Source: Imbricaverruca yamaguchii
Lineage: Eukaryota > Arthropoda > Thecostraca > Neoverrucidae
NCBI GenBank assembly: GCA_034440575.1
Contig: JAOTOL010001271.1
Coordinates: forward strand, 212,501-276,500
Reading direction: 5' to 3'
DNA length: 64,000 nt
The notes beneath the pieces are model-generated. The model made no database searches, was not told where the DNA came from, and was given only the letters and a program-made list of their open reading frames with translations. A program made the translations under genes and the position numbers. Numbering within the stretch: the stretch's first letter is position 1; the number at the start of each line of letters is the position of its first letter. Below, in pieces: positions 12,545 to 23,400 of this stretch.

Positions 12545-12715
12545 CCTCATCGACTGCCCTCCCACCATGGCTGCTCCTTTATCCCCGGCCGCCCTCCATC
12601 ACCAGCTCATTATCGTGGCTGCTCCTTTATCCCCCGCCACCCTTTATTGTTGGCTCCTTCCCGTGGCTGCTCCTTTATCCCCGCCCGCCCTCCATCGTCA
12701 GCCCCTTCCCTGGGT
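12545..12715. repeat. GGCTGCTCCTTTATCCCCG repeat, 3-4 copies
   Basis: Recurring ggctgctcctttatccccg separated by variable 25-40 bp. Confidence 0.75.
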
Positions 12716-12756
12716 ATCCATCTTCTAATTTGCCGACCGTTTCCCTTATATATGCT

Positions 12757-12873
12757 CGCAGTATCGCCGCTACTGTGGTACTCAGCAGCGCTACCTGTTT
12801 TTCGGCCATGGATTGCTGGCTTTTTTGGTTGTCTTTATTTTTCCTGCCAATTGGCGCAAAGAGTCGCTGATCT
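12757..12873 (+). other. Possible hydrophobic exon-like open segment (unassigned)
   Basis: After a pyrimidine-containing acceptor-like site (tatatgctcgcag) the frame reads a charged start and then LFFGHGLLAFLVVFIFPANW before a stop (TAG). No in-frame GT donor precedes the stop. It could be a decayed exon or chance. Listed because a TM exon is missing in this interval. Confidence 0.15.
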
Positions 12874-13639
12874 AGGACTCAAGCGGTTGTTGGTCTCGTT
12901 CGGCATCCCTGAACACTTTGTTATTCTCGATTATGAACCAAGCTCAGTAGCTACTCGGTCTTAGCATATTTAATGCATGCAGAAAATTAAATGCATGTAG
13001 AAGCATGCAGATTAAATAGTACATTGATCTTAGATGCGACTTCTCGGTGACCGTCCCACGCAGATTTTTCTTCTCATTGCAAGGAAATCCACTTCGCAAG
13101 TGATAATTTCGTTTTCATCGGGTGTTGGGACATACGTGCGACCTTCAAACGGCCATCGGTAGCGCCTAAGTGTACTCAGTGGTACCTAATCTGGGCATGT
13201 GTAAACGTCACTGAAATATCGAACGGACAGTACCACGGCTGTAACTCGGATGTTGTGGTTCATGAGCGCTTCCTTGGCTACTATTCCACGGCGTCGCACC
13301 AACGCTGCTTTCCCTTTATTTACTTCGATTTTACTACTGGAGATGAATAATCTTCGACGACCTGCCCGACAGGGAGGACCGACATTGCGAGGTGCCTGTT
13401 TAGAAAGATAAGCCGTGGCGTAAATGAGCATTTAACGTGCCATGTCTTTCATCGGCATCTATTTCGCACGCTTTTTTTTTTGTTTCACAATGCGTGTGGT
13501 TGTGTGTGTGACAGAATAGGTGAGCGATGCATTAGAATAGGATTAACTTTTACATTTTCAGGACCACAATTTCCGGTTTTGTTCCTCACGTGGACGAGGT
13601 ACGACCTGTCCTTAACCGTGTGCTGGTATATGCTCACAG

Positions 13640-13723
13640 TGCGGGTCTAAAGATTCAGCTCCGGTGCGTTCGATTATGGCCTTTGGCCAAGTGCCCTGCG
13701 CTGAATCCAAAGACAGCTTCCAA
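13640..13723 (+). other. Possible small exon, 28 codons (unassigned)
   Basis: Bounded by gctcacag and a GTGAGT donor, phase 0 to 0, open throughout, with residues SAPVRSIMAFGQVPCAESK. The phase would fit between exons 3 and 4, but the residues do not resemble Piezo. Confidence 0.2.
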
Positions 13724-13915
13724 GTGAGTTTGTGCACAGAGTGAGTCGTTGCACACCTGTCTCTTCAGCCTGGTAGTCGGGGTTGCCGGGGTACTGTACA
13801 GGCACTAAACTGTTACGAAATAATTACTATCGTGCGGAGAACATGATGAATAATCATGAGATGAGATTACGTCACATGGACTGAAATGCCGACCCGGAGC
13901 ATGCTCTTCTCTCTA

Positions 13916-14097
<182 letters not shown>

Positions 14098-14236
14098 CAC
14101 GTTTCATTGAATAGGACCATGAGTTTATTGGTGATATATCTTTATATGTATGATATAAATAGATCGTATATATCTATATATATATATATTCGATTACGTT
14201 TATATATGTATATCGCCATATGTACGATATACGATT

Positions 14237-15239
14237 GTCAAGATTACAATTAACACATATACCGTCTCTGTATTTTATCGACGTTTGGTCTTAACCTAAC
14301 ACATTTTCAAGACATTGTTGGGACACCTAACACATTGTTGGGAAAGTCACACTAATGAAATATACGCATTTGATCTTTATGTTTGGGTAACAATTCGCTT
14401 GCGTTATATCAGTGGGCGCATATACCAACTAATGTAGATTGCCATCACAACATACCTCGGCACAAAACAAGCAAGCACAAAAGACAGTCACACCCACCAC
14501 TTGTACTACAGAAACACAATGACACCAGGATACAAACAAGATGAAATGGCACTCAAAAACATTATTCTAAGAAACTGCAAAACCACAAACTCAGCAGACA
14601 AAATCAAACTAAGCATATGCTTCCACAACCTAACTAGAGCAACACTAATGCTGAAAAACTATACCGCATATGACCCATCACCACTCAAACAAATAAATCT
14701 GACATACCACTACAATTGCACCTTAGGAGACTTCGCAAACCTACCTCATAGTTGATGCATCGGAAAAGACAACCACTGCACTTAGTCGAAAACTCACAAT
14801 GCACCTACAAAACGTTGGACCACTCTATCATACACACGAATACCACAATACAGCGCTGACAAGGAAGTTACTAGTAGAAAACATTAAAATACTCGCAACC
14901 ACCAACAATAAACGACGTCTTATTGTCTTACAGGCAATCCACATCGAGCATATAGATGCAGCCATCAACAAACAAATTAACGCGCGTGGAACACTCAAAC
15001 TCTACGAGGGGCAGCCCCCACAGTGACGTGTTTTGCAGTGTACTACCGGAAATGTAAGTTTCCAGTACTTCCAGCGCCCACTCACATAACGCACGCGAAT
15101 TGTTGCCCAAAGCATAAACATCAAGTTTGTATATTTCATCTACGCGACTTTCCCAACATACCGCCTTGAAAATGTCTTAGGTCAAAATGGAACGTTGAGA
15201 AAACACAGATATGACCTATGTGTTAATTGTAATCTTGAC
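14237..15239 (+). mobile_element. Decayed Penelope-like retroelement fragment with GIY-YIG endonuclease
   Basis: The plus strand encodes, in pieces, the C-terminal part of a Penelope-like element. Pieces include YYRNTMTPGYKQDEMALKNI, then QINLTYHYNCTLGDFANLPH, the GIY-YIG neighbourhood (CIGK followed in another frame by TTTALSRKLTMHLQ), then KRRLIVLQAIHIEHIDAAIN and a C terminus LKLYEG. Known: Penelope-like elements carry reverse transcriptase followed by a GIY-YIG endonuclease. Frameshifts near 14753 and 14766 and a missing 5' half make this copy inactive. A perfect 23-bp inverted repeat (14237-14259 and 15217-15239) brackets it. Confidence 0.85.
14441..15026 (+). pseudogene. Broken Penelope GIY-YIG endonuclease coding sequence
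   Basis: Open in one frame to a stop at 14753-14755, then in a second frame from about 14769 to 15026. The tyrosine of the second signature tripeptide is disturbed at the frameshift. Downstream elements of the fold (basic LSRKLT, the conserved RRLIVLQA, and the N-containing AINKQIN) remain readable. Reverse-transcriptase motifs are not visible upstream, so this is a 5'-truncated copy. Confidence 0.82.
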
Positions 15240-15389
15240 CACCATGCACTGCGGCGAAATACTGTACAATCACAACGAATAAAGAAGGAAAATAATGCAG
15301 TCAATTTAATCAATAACTAAGAAGAGCACCAACGCCAAACTCGCGGACGTATTTAACGAAACATGAATATAAAATAATCTGCTTCCAAA

Positions 15390-15391
<2 letters not shown>

Positions 15392-15485
<94 letters not shown>

Positions 15486-15648
15486 ACGCACACACACACG
15501 CACACGCACACGCACACGCACACGCACACGCACACGCACACGCACACGCACACGCACACGCACACGCACACGCACACGCACACGCGCACGCGCACGCGCA
15601 CGCACGCACACGCACACGCACACGCACACGCACACGCACACGCACCGC
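15392..15648. repeat. (CA)n / (CACGCA)n microsatellite
   Basis: Pure CA to about 15475, then CACGCA hexamers to 15648. Confidence 0.97.
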
Positions 15649-15649
15649 G

Positions 15650-17230
15650 CGCGCATATGTTAATAATATTGTACATTTTGCTCCACTTATTGGCCTATAA
15701 ATTAAATAGGGATGTTTGCTACAATGGCTTTATGCAGCAGGGTCCTGTGCTACGCGGCAGTTACTGAGCGGATTCCTACTCTACCACCCGATCTGGCCCT
15801 TCGGTTCAGCAACAAAATGTGATCCGCGAGTTTAACGTGCCGCCATTACACCGATCCGGCTGCCCCACAGCCGCGTCCCCCCTCTCCCAGCCATACCAGG
15901 TCAGCCGCCAGCTGACAGTGCCGAGGTGCGACTGATTGTCAGCATATGGGGCGACCGGAGCCCTACCTTGTCAGGACAGTAGAGGACAATGCAGGCTGGC
16001 GCTGAATCAGCGGAGCTGTTGGAATAATGGCGATGCCTACTTAATGGGGGGGGGGGCTGCATGAAGACTTGGGTTATGAATAAGTTGTTTGACGTCTGTA
16101 ATATATTGAGACCACCGTTTGTGTTGATTATCCTACGCTGTCGATCAATAGATCTTTTGCTAATCAGCAGAGGGTAAGACGACCTAACCGTGAGTCAACA
16201 GAGGGTGGTGCATCTTGCCATTAGCCAGTAAGGGCGGACCTGTGCCCCCTCAGAGTAAGGTCCTGCGACCGGTTGGCAGCATATCGGCAAGGTGTGACCA
16301 TTTACCCTGCGTGAGCCATCCCTGACCGGGTCTGCCCCTCCCCACCGGCGTCTGTCCGGCCCGTGTTATGTGCCGCGGGGCGCCGCTACCGTCTGAGCGG
16401 ACCGACGCCGCGCGGCCGTGTCGCCGCCCCCGGCGTAACTGCATGCGTCCTGTGCTTAGATGTCGGGCGGTGGGACTGGTGCGCGAGCCGTGCCGGAAAC
16501 TCACGACAGAACTCCCGTATGTACTGCACGCGTCCCGCCCACCACTGCACGCGCCGCGGGCAGGCGCAGGCGCGGGCAGGCGCAGGCGCAGGCGCGGGCC
16601 GTCCGCCGGCCGGTGCGCTCCCGCGCGCGTCCGCCATGCGGTGCCACCGTCGCCAACAGCTGTGCCTGGTTGCATGCGCCGTGGGGCTGCCTGTCGATGT
16701 TGTACTGCTGACGTCACGCACGCTGTGCCTGGTGGTGGCGGAAGGATGGGTGCAGAGAAGGGGCTGGCGCGCAAACAGTGTAGTGTGCGTGTCATATCCG
16801 CAGTCTACGTCCGGCCACCAGGCCAACCGTCGTGGACGCAGTGTCGGTGTCGGTGACGGAAACCTGCACCGTTTGTGTGCTCCTTCATGTTATATTATGT
16901 CGTGGGTGGTTGCCTGATCTACGGGTGCAATTAGAACATGTATGGAACTTTCACATTAGGACAACTGCTATGTCTACAGTCGTATAGCTACTGCTTTACG
17001 AGCGTGCGAAGTAACCATGCAATATAGCGATCCAAGTGACGGTAGTATATCGACTTCAATAGCGCTGCCCACTTCTCAGACAGGGATTAATTTATGAATC
17101 GAATAACATCATCACTGGAAACGTAGCACCTGCAGAAACTTACCCAGCATGTATACCACTGCCGTTTGCTTCTACAACTGGGATCAAGCGTGCTGGCAAC
17201 TCGGGCTTAATTTTGCAACAATTATAATCA
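15650..17230. other. Intron 3 segment with a CpG-rich island, no gene assigned
   Basis: From about 16340 to 16860 the sequence is unusually GC- and CpG-rich, with a GCAGGCGCAGGCGCGGGCAG-like internal repeat at 16558-16600. Open frames overlap on both strands, none resembling a known protein, and no phase-compatible Piezo exon could be defined. It could hold a regulatory element or the missing exon. Confidence 0.4.
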
Positions 17231-17274
17231 TTTCGTGATTCATGGCTCGTGCACGTCCAACAATTATGCGATGT

Positions 17275-17560
17275 TGGACACTGTGCATGGTGTTTTGGAC
17301 AAAGTGTATGGTGTGTTGGACAATGTGTATGGTGTATTGGACAATGTGTATGGGGTGTTGGACAATGTGTATGGGGTGTTGTACTATGTGTATAGGGTGT
17401 TGAACAATGCGTATAGGGTGTTTAACAATGTGTATGGGCTGTTGGACAATGTGTATGGTGTGTTGGACAATGTGTATGGAGTGTTGGGCAATGTGTATGG
17501 TGTGTTAGACAAGGTGTATGGGGTGTTGGACTATGTGTATGGGGTGTTGAATAATACCAT
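17275..17560. repeat. 21-bp repeat (GTGTATGGTGTGTTGGACAAT)
   Basis: About 13 copies in frame with each other, giving a VYGVLDN heptapeptide repeat on the plus strand. No upstream gene structure supports translation. Confidence 0.88.
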
Positions 17561-17598
17561 TGTCATAGCCTATGGGTGTGTTACCGACTGCTGATGTG

Positions 17599-17940
17599 TA
17601 TGTGCTTAGCTGGTCGTGTTTTGACACCGTGTTGGGTGCGTGCCCTCAGCTGGTCGTGTTTTGACACCGTGTTGGGTGCGTGCCCTCAGCTGGTCGTGTT
17701 TTGACACCGTGTTGGGTGCGTGCCCTCAGCTGGTCGTGTTTTGACACCGTGTTGGGTGCGTGCCCTCAGCTGGTCGTGTTTTGACACCGTGTTGGGTGCG
17801 TGCCCTCAGCTGGTCGTGTTTTGACACCGTGTTGGGTGCGTGCCCTCAGCTGGTCGTGTTTTGACACCGTGTTGGGTGCGTGCCCTCAGCTGGTCGTGTT
17901 TTGACACCGTGTGGGGTCCGTGCCCTCAGCTGGTCGAGGC
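17599..17940. repeat. 40-bp tandem repeat, about 8 near-identical copies
   Basis: Unit: ctcagctggtcgtgttttga plus caccgtgttgggtgcgtgcc. Copies are almost identical; the last has gtggggtcc. Confidence 0.95.
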
Positions 17941-18074
17941 GGACAGCCTGGGCTCGCGGTACCATGCCATTGCCGACGGCTCGTCGGCCGGTAGGTGATG
18001 GCAACATGCAACGCCTGGCTCCGACCCGCCCTCCCAATTGCACACCAAATACGCCCACCGTAATGCTTGTGTGC

Positions 18075-18515
18075 CTGCACTCTCAGCCGACGTGTGGGGC
18101 AGGTTATGTTCGACGGACCCGCTAGGCTCCTGCACCCTCAGCCGACGTGTGGGGCAGGTCATGTTCGACGGACCCGCTAGGCTCCTGCACCCTCAGCCGA
18201 CGTGAGGGGCAGGTCATGTTCGACGGACCCGCTAGGCTCCTGCACCCTCAGCCGACGTGTGGGGCAGGTCATGTTCGACGGACCCGCTAGGCTCCTGCAC
18301 CCTCAACCGACGTGAGGGGCAGGTCATGTTCGACGGACCCGCTAGGCTCCTGCACCCTCAGCCGACGTGAGGGGCAGGTTATGTTCGACGGACCCGCTAG
18401 GCTCCTGCACCCTCAGCCGACGTGTGGGGCAGGTCATGTTCGACGGACCCGCTAGGCCTGCACCCTCAGCCGACGTGTGGGGCAGGTCATGTTCGACAGA
18501 CCCGCTAGGCTCGGG
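18075..18515. repeat. 55-bp tandem repeat, about 8 copies
   Basis: Unit contains cagccgacgtgtggggcagg, tcatgttcgacggacccgct and aggctcctgcac. It begins directly after the decayed end of the 40-bp array. Confidence 0.95.
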
Positions 18516-18599
18516 CTTGTGCGGGAAACGTCGTTTCTCAATGTGCAGACCATGTCGTCTCGGGTTGTTATGAGGCTGTTTTAGCCTATCGAACTTGTT

Positions 18600-18990
18600 C
18601 AGCAGGTGATAAAGTGGTGTTGCCAAGTAACATGGCGCTGTTTCACAAGTGATGCGGTGATAATTATCAGGCCATTCTATTGCGTCTGGGAGGTGCTGGA
18701 TTATAAAGAGCGTTTGGCAGATAAGGAAGTGGCGCTAGCAGGCAGCGAGGTGGTGTTGACAGCTGTTGAGATGATGACGAACAGTTGATGAGGTGGTATT
18801 TCGCACGTGACGATTTAGTGTTTGATAGCTCATGGAGCAGGGTTTTTAACAGCTGATGTGTATTTGGTAGCTCATTTAACAGCTGATGACTTAGTATCTC
18901 GCAGTTCATGAGGTGGTGTCTGCCATCTGACGATTCCACAGCCGATGAGGCGGTGTTCGACTTCTGATGGGGTGGTGTTTAGCAGGTGAT
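18600..18990. repeat. Degenerate GGTGGTGTTT/GCTGATGA minisatellite
   Basis: Old, diverged units such as agctgatg and gaggtggtgtt. Confidence 0.65.
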
Positions 18991-19169
18991 GGGGTGGACG
19001 ACGAAGAGGTTGAGACGAAGCAGCAGCACCAGCGCTGGCAGCAAATCTCCTCCACAGTGTACACTGTATGGCGCAGCGTGGCTCGGGCCTCCTTCCTTGC
19101 CACATATATCGTTATGATGGTACGTTCTCAGTCTGCTTAGGACGTGGTGTGTCTGCCCAAGCGTTGACA

Positions 19170-19605
19170 TACATGCCGCATTCACAGTGCCCGGTGCGGT
19201 GCCCAATACCGCGCGTATTCACAGTGCCCGGTGCGGTGCCCAATACCGCGCGTATTCGCAGTGCCCGGTGTGGTGTCCAATACCGCGCGTATTCGCAGTG
19301 CCCGGTGTGGTGTCCAATACCGCGCGTATTCGCAGTGCCCGGTGTGGTGTCCAATACCGCGCGTATTCGCAGTGCCCGGTGTGGTGCCCAATACCGCGCG
19401 TATTCGCAGTGCCCGGTGGGGTGCCCAATACCGCGCGTATTCCCCGCCCCGCCACCGGCCCTGTGGCCCATCCGGCGCGCAGTGCCCGTGGGGTGCCCAA
19501 TACCGCGCGTATTCGCAGTGCCCGGTGTGGTGCCCAATACCGCGCGTATTCGCAGTGCCCGGTGGGGTGCCCAATACCGCGCGTATTCGCAGTGCCCGGT
19601 GTTTT
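19170..19605. repeat. 37-bp tandem repeat, about 11 copies
   Basis: Unit contains cagtgcccggtgtggtgccc and aataccgcgcgtattc; interrupted at 19441-19490. Confidence 0.94.
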
Positions 19606-20946
19606 GTCAATTTGGTGTGCTTGCTGGTTGCTTGTCATGTGTTGCTCATGCTCCCTGCCCATCACCATTGTCGCCGGTGGGGAATTTGTTACAGTAGGTG
19701 TAATAGCCCCCACGCCAGTTTTATAGCAAAGACTTAGTTTTGGCTTTTGCTTCATAACACTGTGCCGTCTTACTTAATTTGTTTCAACGCTTTCTTGCTT
19801 TCCACTTTCGACCATTGAGCTGGTTAAACAGCCAATTCACTATTTCAAAACGTGATTAAGTTCAACATGATTGGATGCTTCCATTGTCATTTGTTGTCGT
19901 ATGTTCTTGAGGGCAATGCGAGTAGGGTATAGAAGTAGAAGATGGCATTAAGGGCAATTATTCAGGTCACAAATACCCCTTTTCTTGAAGAGTATATCCA
20001 TTGTCGATATCATTACAACGTTTGTAAGAAATAACATCGCAATTGCAAACAGTACATGACTGGGGAAGTGTGAAGGCATAATGAAGCCAATGCCAAAGGA
20101 AGTGCCATGCAATGAAATTGATCCGCTCCGGCTGTAGCAGAATACATTTTATATGATCAGCATGAACTCTGCATTGATAGTGGCATTCCGTCCCTGATGT
20201 TTTTTTTTCTGGCTCAGCATCTGCGCGTGAGCTAGGTAGTACCTGTGCAGCTCATGCTATCGCTGTGAAATTTTGCATGCTGTCTGTCTCGATTTGCACA
20301 CATTGTGTTAGCGGAACCAGGGTCGCCAAGGTCGGGTCAAGACCTGATCTCATTGTTGTTCTTTGGGTGTACATTGAATCATTTAAAAGTAAAGACCATG
20401 CAAGAGACTCTCAGAAGTGAACGCGGATGCATATTCAAATTATGGAAGAAAATTTAAAACCACAAAATATGACCTAAGGTCGCGTCTCTTGGTCGAATGA
20501 AATTTCATTATAGACTAATGTTTCTATGTGCATAGCTTTGTTACCAATGATTTTCTTCGATAACCCGGAATACATGTGGTGGCAATTTACGTCATCTAAG
20601 AGCATGCCAGGTTTCAAGTCAATATCCGGACTTACGCAATAGCTATATCAGGTAGACACACGCCGGGGCAGGCGCGGCGCCAGGGTTGGCAGATCGCTTT
20701 CCTATCACTTCTACAAACCACTCGTTTATAGCTAGTGTTGCAAGTACGGTGTTTGTAGTGCAGAGAGTGATATGGGTATTGTATTATGTTGGTGTACGAA
20801 TGTTGTTGCGCATCTGCTCCCACTACTGACCACAAATATATCCTTTCTTTGTAAATATATGTGACCCAGACTGTCCGTAATAGCCACTGCACGTGGAGGG
20901 CATGTATTGTTAAATAAATAGCATCGATTGCGTTTGTGTTTCGTCA
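19606..20946. other. Intron 3 terminal segment, no exon seen
   Basis: Unique, moderately AT-rich DNA. The family predicts a TM-coding exon ahead of exon 4; I searched all frames here by eye and found no hydrophobic, phase 0-0 candidate. Confidence 0.5.
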
Positions 20947-20947
20947 G

Positions 20948-21043
20948 TACTGATCCATCAAGTGATATAGCTGTCTGACGTTTGCATTTTCCCAGTGCTT
21001 GCGCATCAAATACCACAGACATCTGACGCTTGCGTTCCCACAG
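20948..21043 (+). repeat. Piezo: 48-bp duplicated copies of the exon 4 acceptor edge
   Basis: Copy 1 (from 20948) and copy 2 (from 20996) repeat the first bases of exon 4 with an AG immediately before each: tcag/tactgatccatcaag and ccag/tgcttgcgcatcaaa, against the genuine acag/tactggtccatcaag. Spacing is exactly 48 bp twice. Copy 1 meets a TGA at its second codon. Copy 2 is open and in frame with exon 4. Confidence 0.9.
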
Positions 21044-21307
21044 TACTGGTCCATCAAGTACCACAGCTACCTGACGTTCGTCTTCCTGGTGTGGGCGCTC
21101 GTGGTGGCCGTCATCAAGAACCAGCGCAAGGTGATGCACCGCTCGTCGCCGGTGCTGGTGCTGTACGCGCAGCTGCTCGTGTTGCTGCAGTTCGTCTACT
21201 GCCTGAACCTCAACGACCAGGAGCTGCCGGTTCGCCTGGGCACGTTCGACCTGACGGATGTGGTGTACAAGCCTCGCGAGTTCCCGTGCGAGACTCTCGC
21301 TCTTCAG
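21044..21307 (+). CDS. Piezo: Piezo exon 4 of window (TM helices, conserved WSI-YHSWLTFV region)
   Basis: 88 codons, phase 0 to 0. YWSIKYHSYLTFVFLVWALV aligns with the well-conserved Piezo segment that reads WSI-YHSWLTFVLL in other species. It is followed by KNQRKVMHRSSPVLVLYAQ (RNRRK and SSP motifs conserved) and a second helix LLVLLQFVYCLNLNDQELP. Donor is GTGAGT. An upstream in-frame AG at 20995 would extend the protein by 16 residues (CLRIKYHRHLTLAFPQ). I chose 21044 because the residues directly match the family. Confidence 0.95.
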
Positions 21308-21774
21308 GTGAGTCTTAGCCGATTGGCAGCTATCTGCATGCTTTGGGCTTACTTTGGGAAGTGCCACTCAGACCTCTGTAACAGGTGAGACATTCTTGGG
21401 ATGGGGTGCACAATAGGAGGAGTTGGCATGAAATTCAGCCTGATTTGTGTATGGTGAGACCAGACGTGGCGGGGAGACATGAGCCACCAGGCCACTTGTA
21501 CACCTAGGAGCGGATGGGGGCGTGATGATGCTTAGTCTTGCACCAGTGCACTGCGTCGACTCGCTATGTTTTGCGAACATACAAACGCAAGGGCGTGGGA
21601 TGTAGGATTTAACAAATTGTCTGCCTTCGCTATTTTGGGGTCGGGTCAAGTCAGGTCAAGGTGGGAAAGATAGGGGAGAGACAAGGAAGGAGCAGCCAAG
21701 CATTTTACTGAAAAGTTAAGTGTATAACTGTCCCGGACGATGCATGCAACTGCTGGAGTGTCGTCTCGTGACCT

Positions 21775-21935
21775 GTAGCTGTGGTCTGCATCACCCTGCG
21801 ACCCCTCCCACGCTCGCTGTCTGTATCACCCGGTGGTCTCCAGCTGTTGTCTGTATCGCCCGGTGGTCTCCAGCTGTTGTCTGTATCGCCCAGCGACCTC
21901 TAGCTGTTGTCTGTACCACCCGATGGTCGTGTGTC
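21775..21935. repeat. 30-bp repeat resembling the exon 5 acceptor edge
   Basis: Four or five units of ctccagctgttgtctgtatc plus gcccggtggt. They resemble the exon 5 boundary ccagctggtgttcaccacc, about 30 bp downstream. Confidence 0.8.
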
Positions 21936-21967
21936 ACTTCTTAAATGCATCATTCTTCTATCACCAG

Positions 21968-22058
21968 CTGGTGTTCACCACCATCTTCTGGTTGACGTTG
22001 CGCCAGTACCTTCAGGAGGAGCGACAGAGTTGTACAGACACGCAACACACCTCCAGAC
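21968..22058 (+). CDS. Piezo: Piezo exon 5 of window (TM helix into linker)
   Basis: 30 codons plus one base. LVFTTIFWLTLRQYLQEERQ matches the Piezo helix with the pattern LF-I-FWLLLRQ. The acceptor is tctatcaccag, the donor GTGAGT. Ends in phase 1 (C), completed by GT from exon 6. Confidence 0.93.
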
Positions 22059-23218
22059 GTGAGTTTTTTGCCACTTTTCTCCTAAGTAACCATTGCCAGA
22101 ATAACTTTAGCAGCAGTACAAAAGCGCGACTTAGACCTCAAACATGGCACGGTAAAAGAGGCATCTGAATGGTGTTACAATGTTTTGCAACATGTTGGAC
22201 ACCGTCTCTATCCTTCACGAATTCTACCTGGTTTCTTCCTAAGCTGTTTTTACGTTCTTAGTACCGTCAGATAGTTGCATATATTCATTGTTGTGCATGT
22301 TATGGATGTTGTTTACCTCAAGTATAGTGATAGCTGATACTATTCGTTGTTTTACTACCGATTGAAAGTATATTTAGACAACATTTAGAAAGTATATTAA
22401 TGTAGTCAATGTTTTATCTTTCTACCGGTAAATGTGCTATTTTCTAACTGTCGGTCGACCGACAACACAAAATAGGCGACAGGGGTCGTATTTTCCTCCA
22501 AATCTGACCATCAAATCTGACCTAAAACCAGATGAAGGATTTATTCTCAGACAGCGCACGCAGTTACTTAGCATCGGTGAGGTTGACTTGGTATAATGAC
22601 GTGATTTGTTTTCCTCTAGCTACCTCAACAATCGAGGTATTAGTCCAGCGGTGCTCCATCCACCGGCTGCGCGAGCTGTAGCGGCGACCCTCGGCTCGTC
22701 ACCTCATCCACGCCTGCATCCGGCTCCTGACATCCTCACCGCCTGCTGGTTGCCTGCGGTGTCGTGGTGGACATGTGCCTGCACAAATTCAATCACATTC
22801 GACGAATCGAGCATGGCTCGGTTACCAGCACCAGTCCCTACCGACCGAACACTGGTGACCTTCCCGCTGAGGTAATCTTAGGCGCGACCCAAGCCAAGCT
22901 ATCCTATGACGCTGAAATTGGGCCACCATTCGTGGCTGGTTGGTTGGGTGGTTGGTCGGTGGGAACACCGTCGAGCTGACAGCTGAGGAAGACATGTGGC
23001 AGCCGGCTGTAGCCTCCTGCATCGGGTGTACTCCGGCGCGTAATCTCATCCCTTAAGACCGGATAACCTCGACACACACAAGCCTTCCAAGTTTCAGTTT
23101 GGTTACGCCCGGAACACTGTTTGCTTATGCCGCCCACTGGTTCGATGTGTAGCACCCCGACTTGAGGATGACGAAGCGGCTGTGCTTGCCACCGAATGAT
23201 GTCACGTCTTTCGGCCAG
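22059..23218. other. Intron 5
   Basis: Unique sequence, no arrays. A GC-rich piece at 22650-23000 has open frames without family resemblance. Confidence 0.6.
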
Positions 23219-23400
23219 GTCGATCTCTGGACGATGGCCTGCTGAAGCGGTGGGGAGCCGTGCTCTTTAGAGCCATCGTCCGCGTCTGGATCGTGCTGGT
23301 GGCCATCATGCTGTTCGTCTACGGCATCGGCGAGGACCGCGTCGTCATCATCCAGATCTTCTACATGGCCTTCTTCTTGGGTTTCATTTCGCTGTTCCAG
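23219..23400 (+). CDS. Piezo: Piezo exon 6 of window (two TM helices)
   Basis: Completes Arg, then 60 codons: RSLDDGLLKRWGAVLFRAIV, a first helix VWIVLVAIMLFVYGIG, a short loop EDRV, and a second helix IIQIFYMAFFLGFISLFQ. This reproduces the Piezo pattern of a helix, a short charged extracellular loop, and KI-YM-LFL---LYQ. Acceptor tcggccag, donor GTGGGG, phase 1 to 0. The linker joining exon 5 to this helix is far shorter than the long acidic linker of vertebrate PIEZO2. Confidence 0.95.

Noticed and set aside
17235..17594. Small gene encoding VYGVLDN repeats
   Set aside because: A 21-bp array naturally gives a heptapeptide repeat; no supporting gene structure.
20732..21367. Minus-strand 211-codon frame over exon 4
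   Set aside because: Shadow of the GC-rich plus-strand exon, which has clear Piezo similarity.
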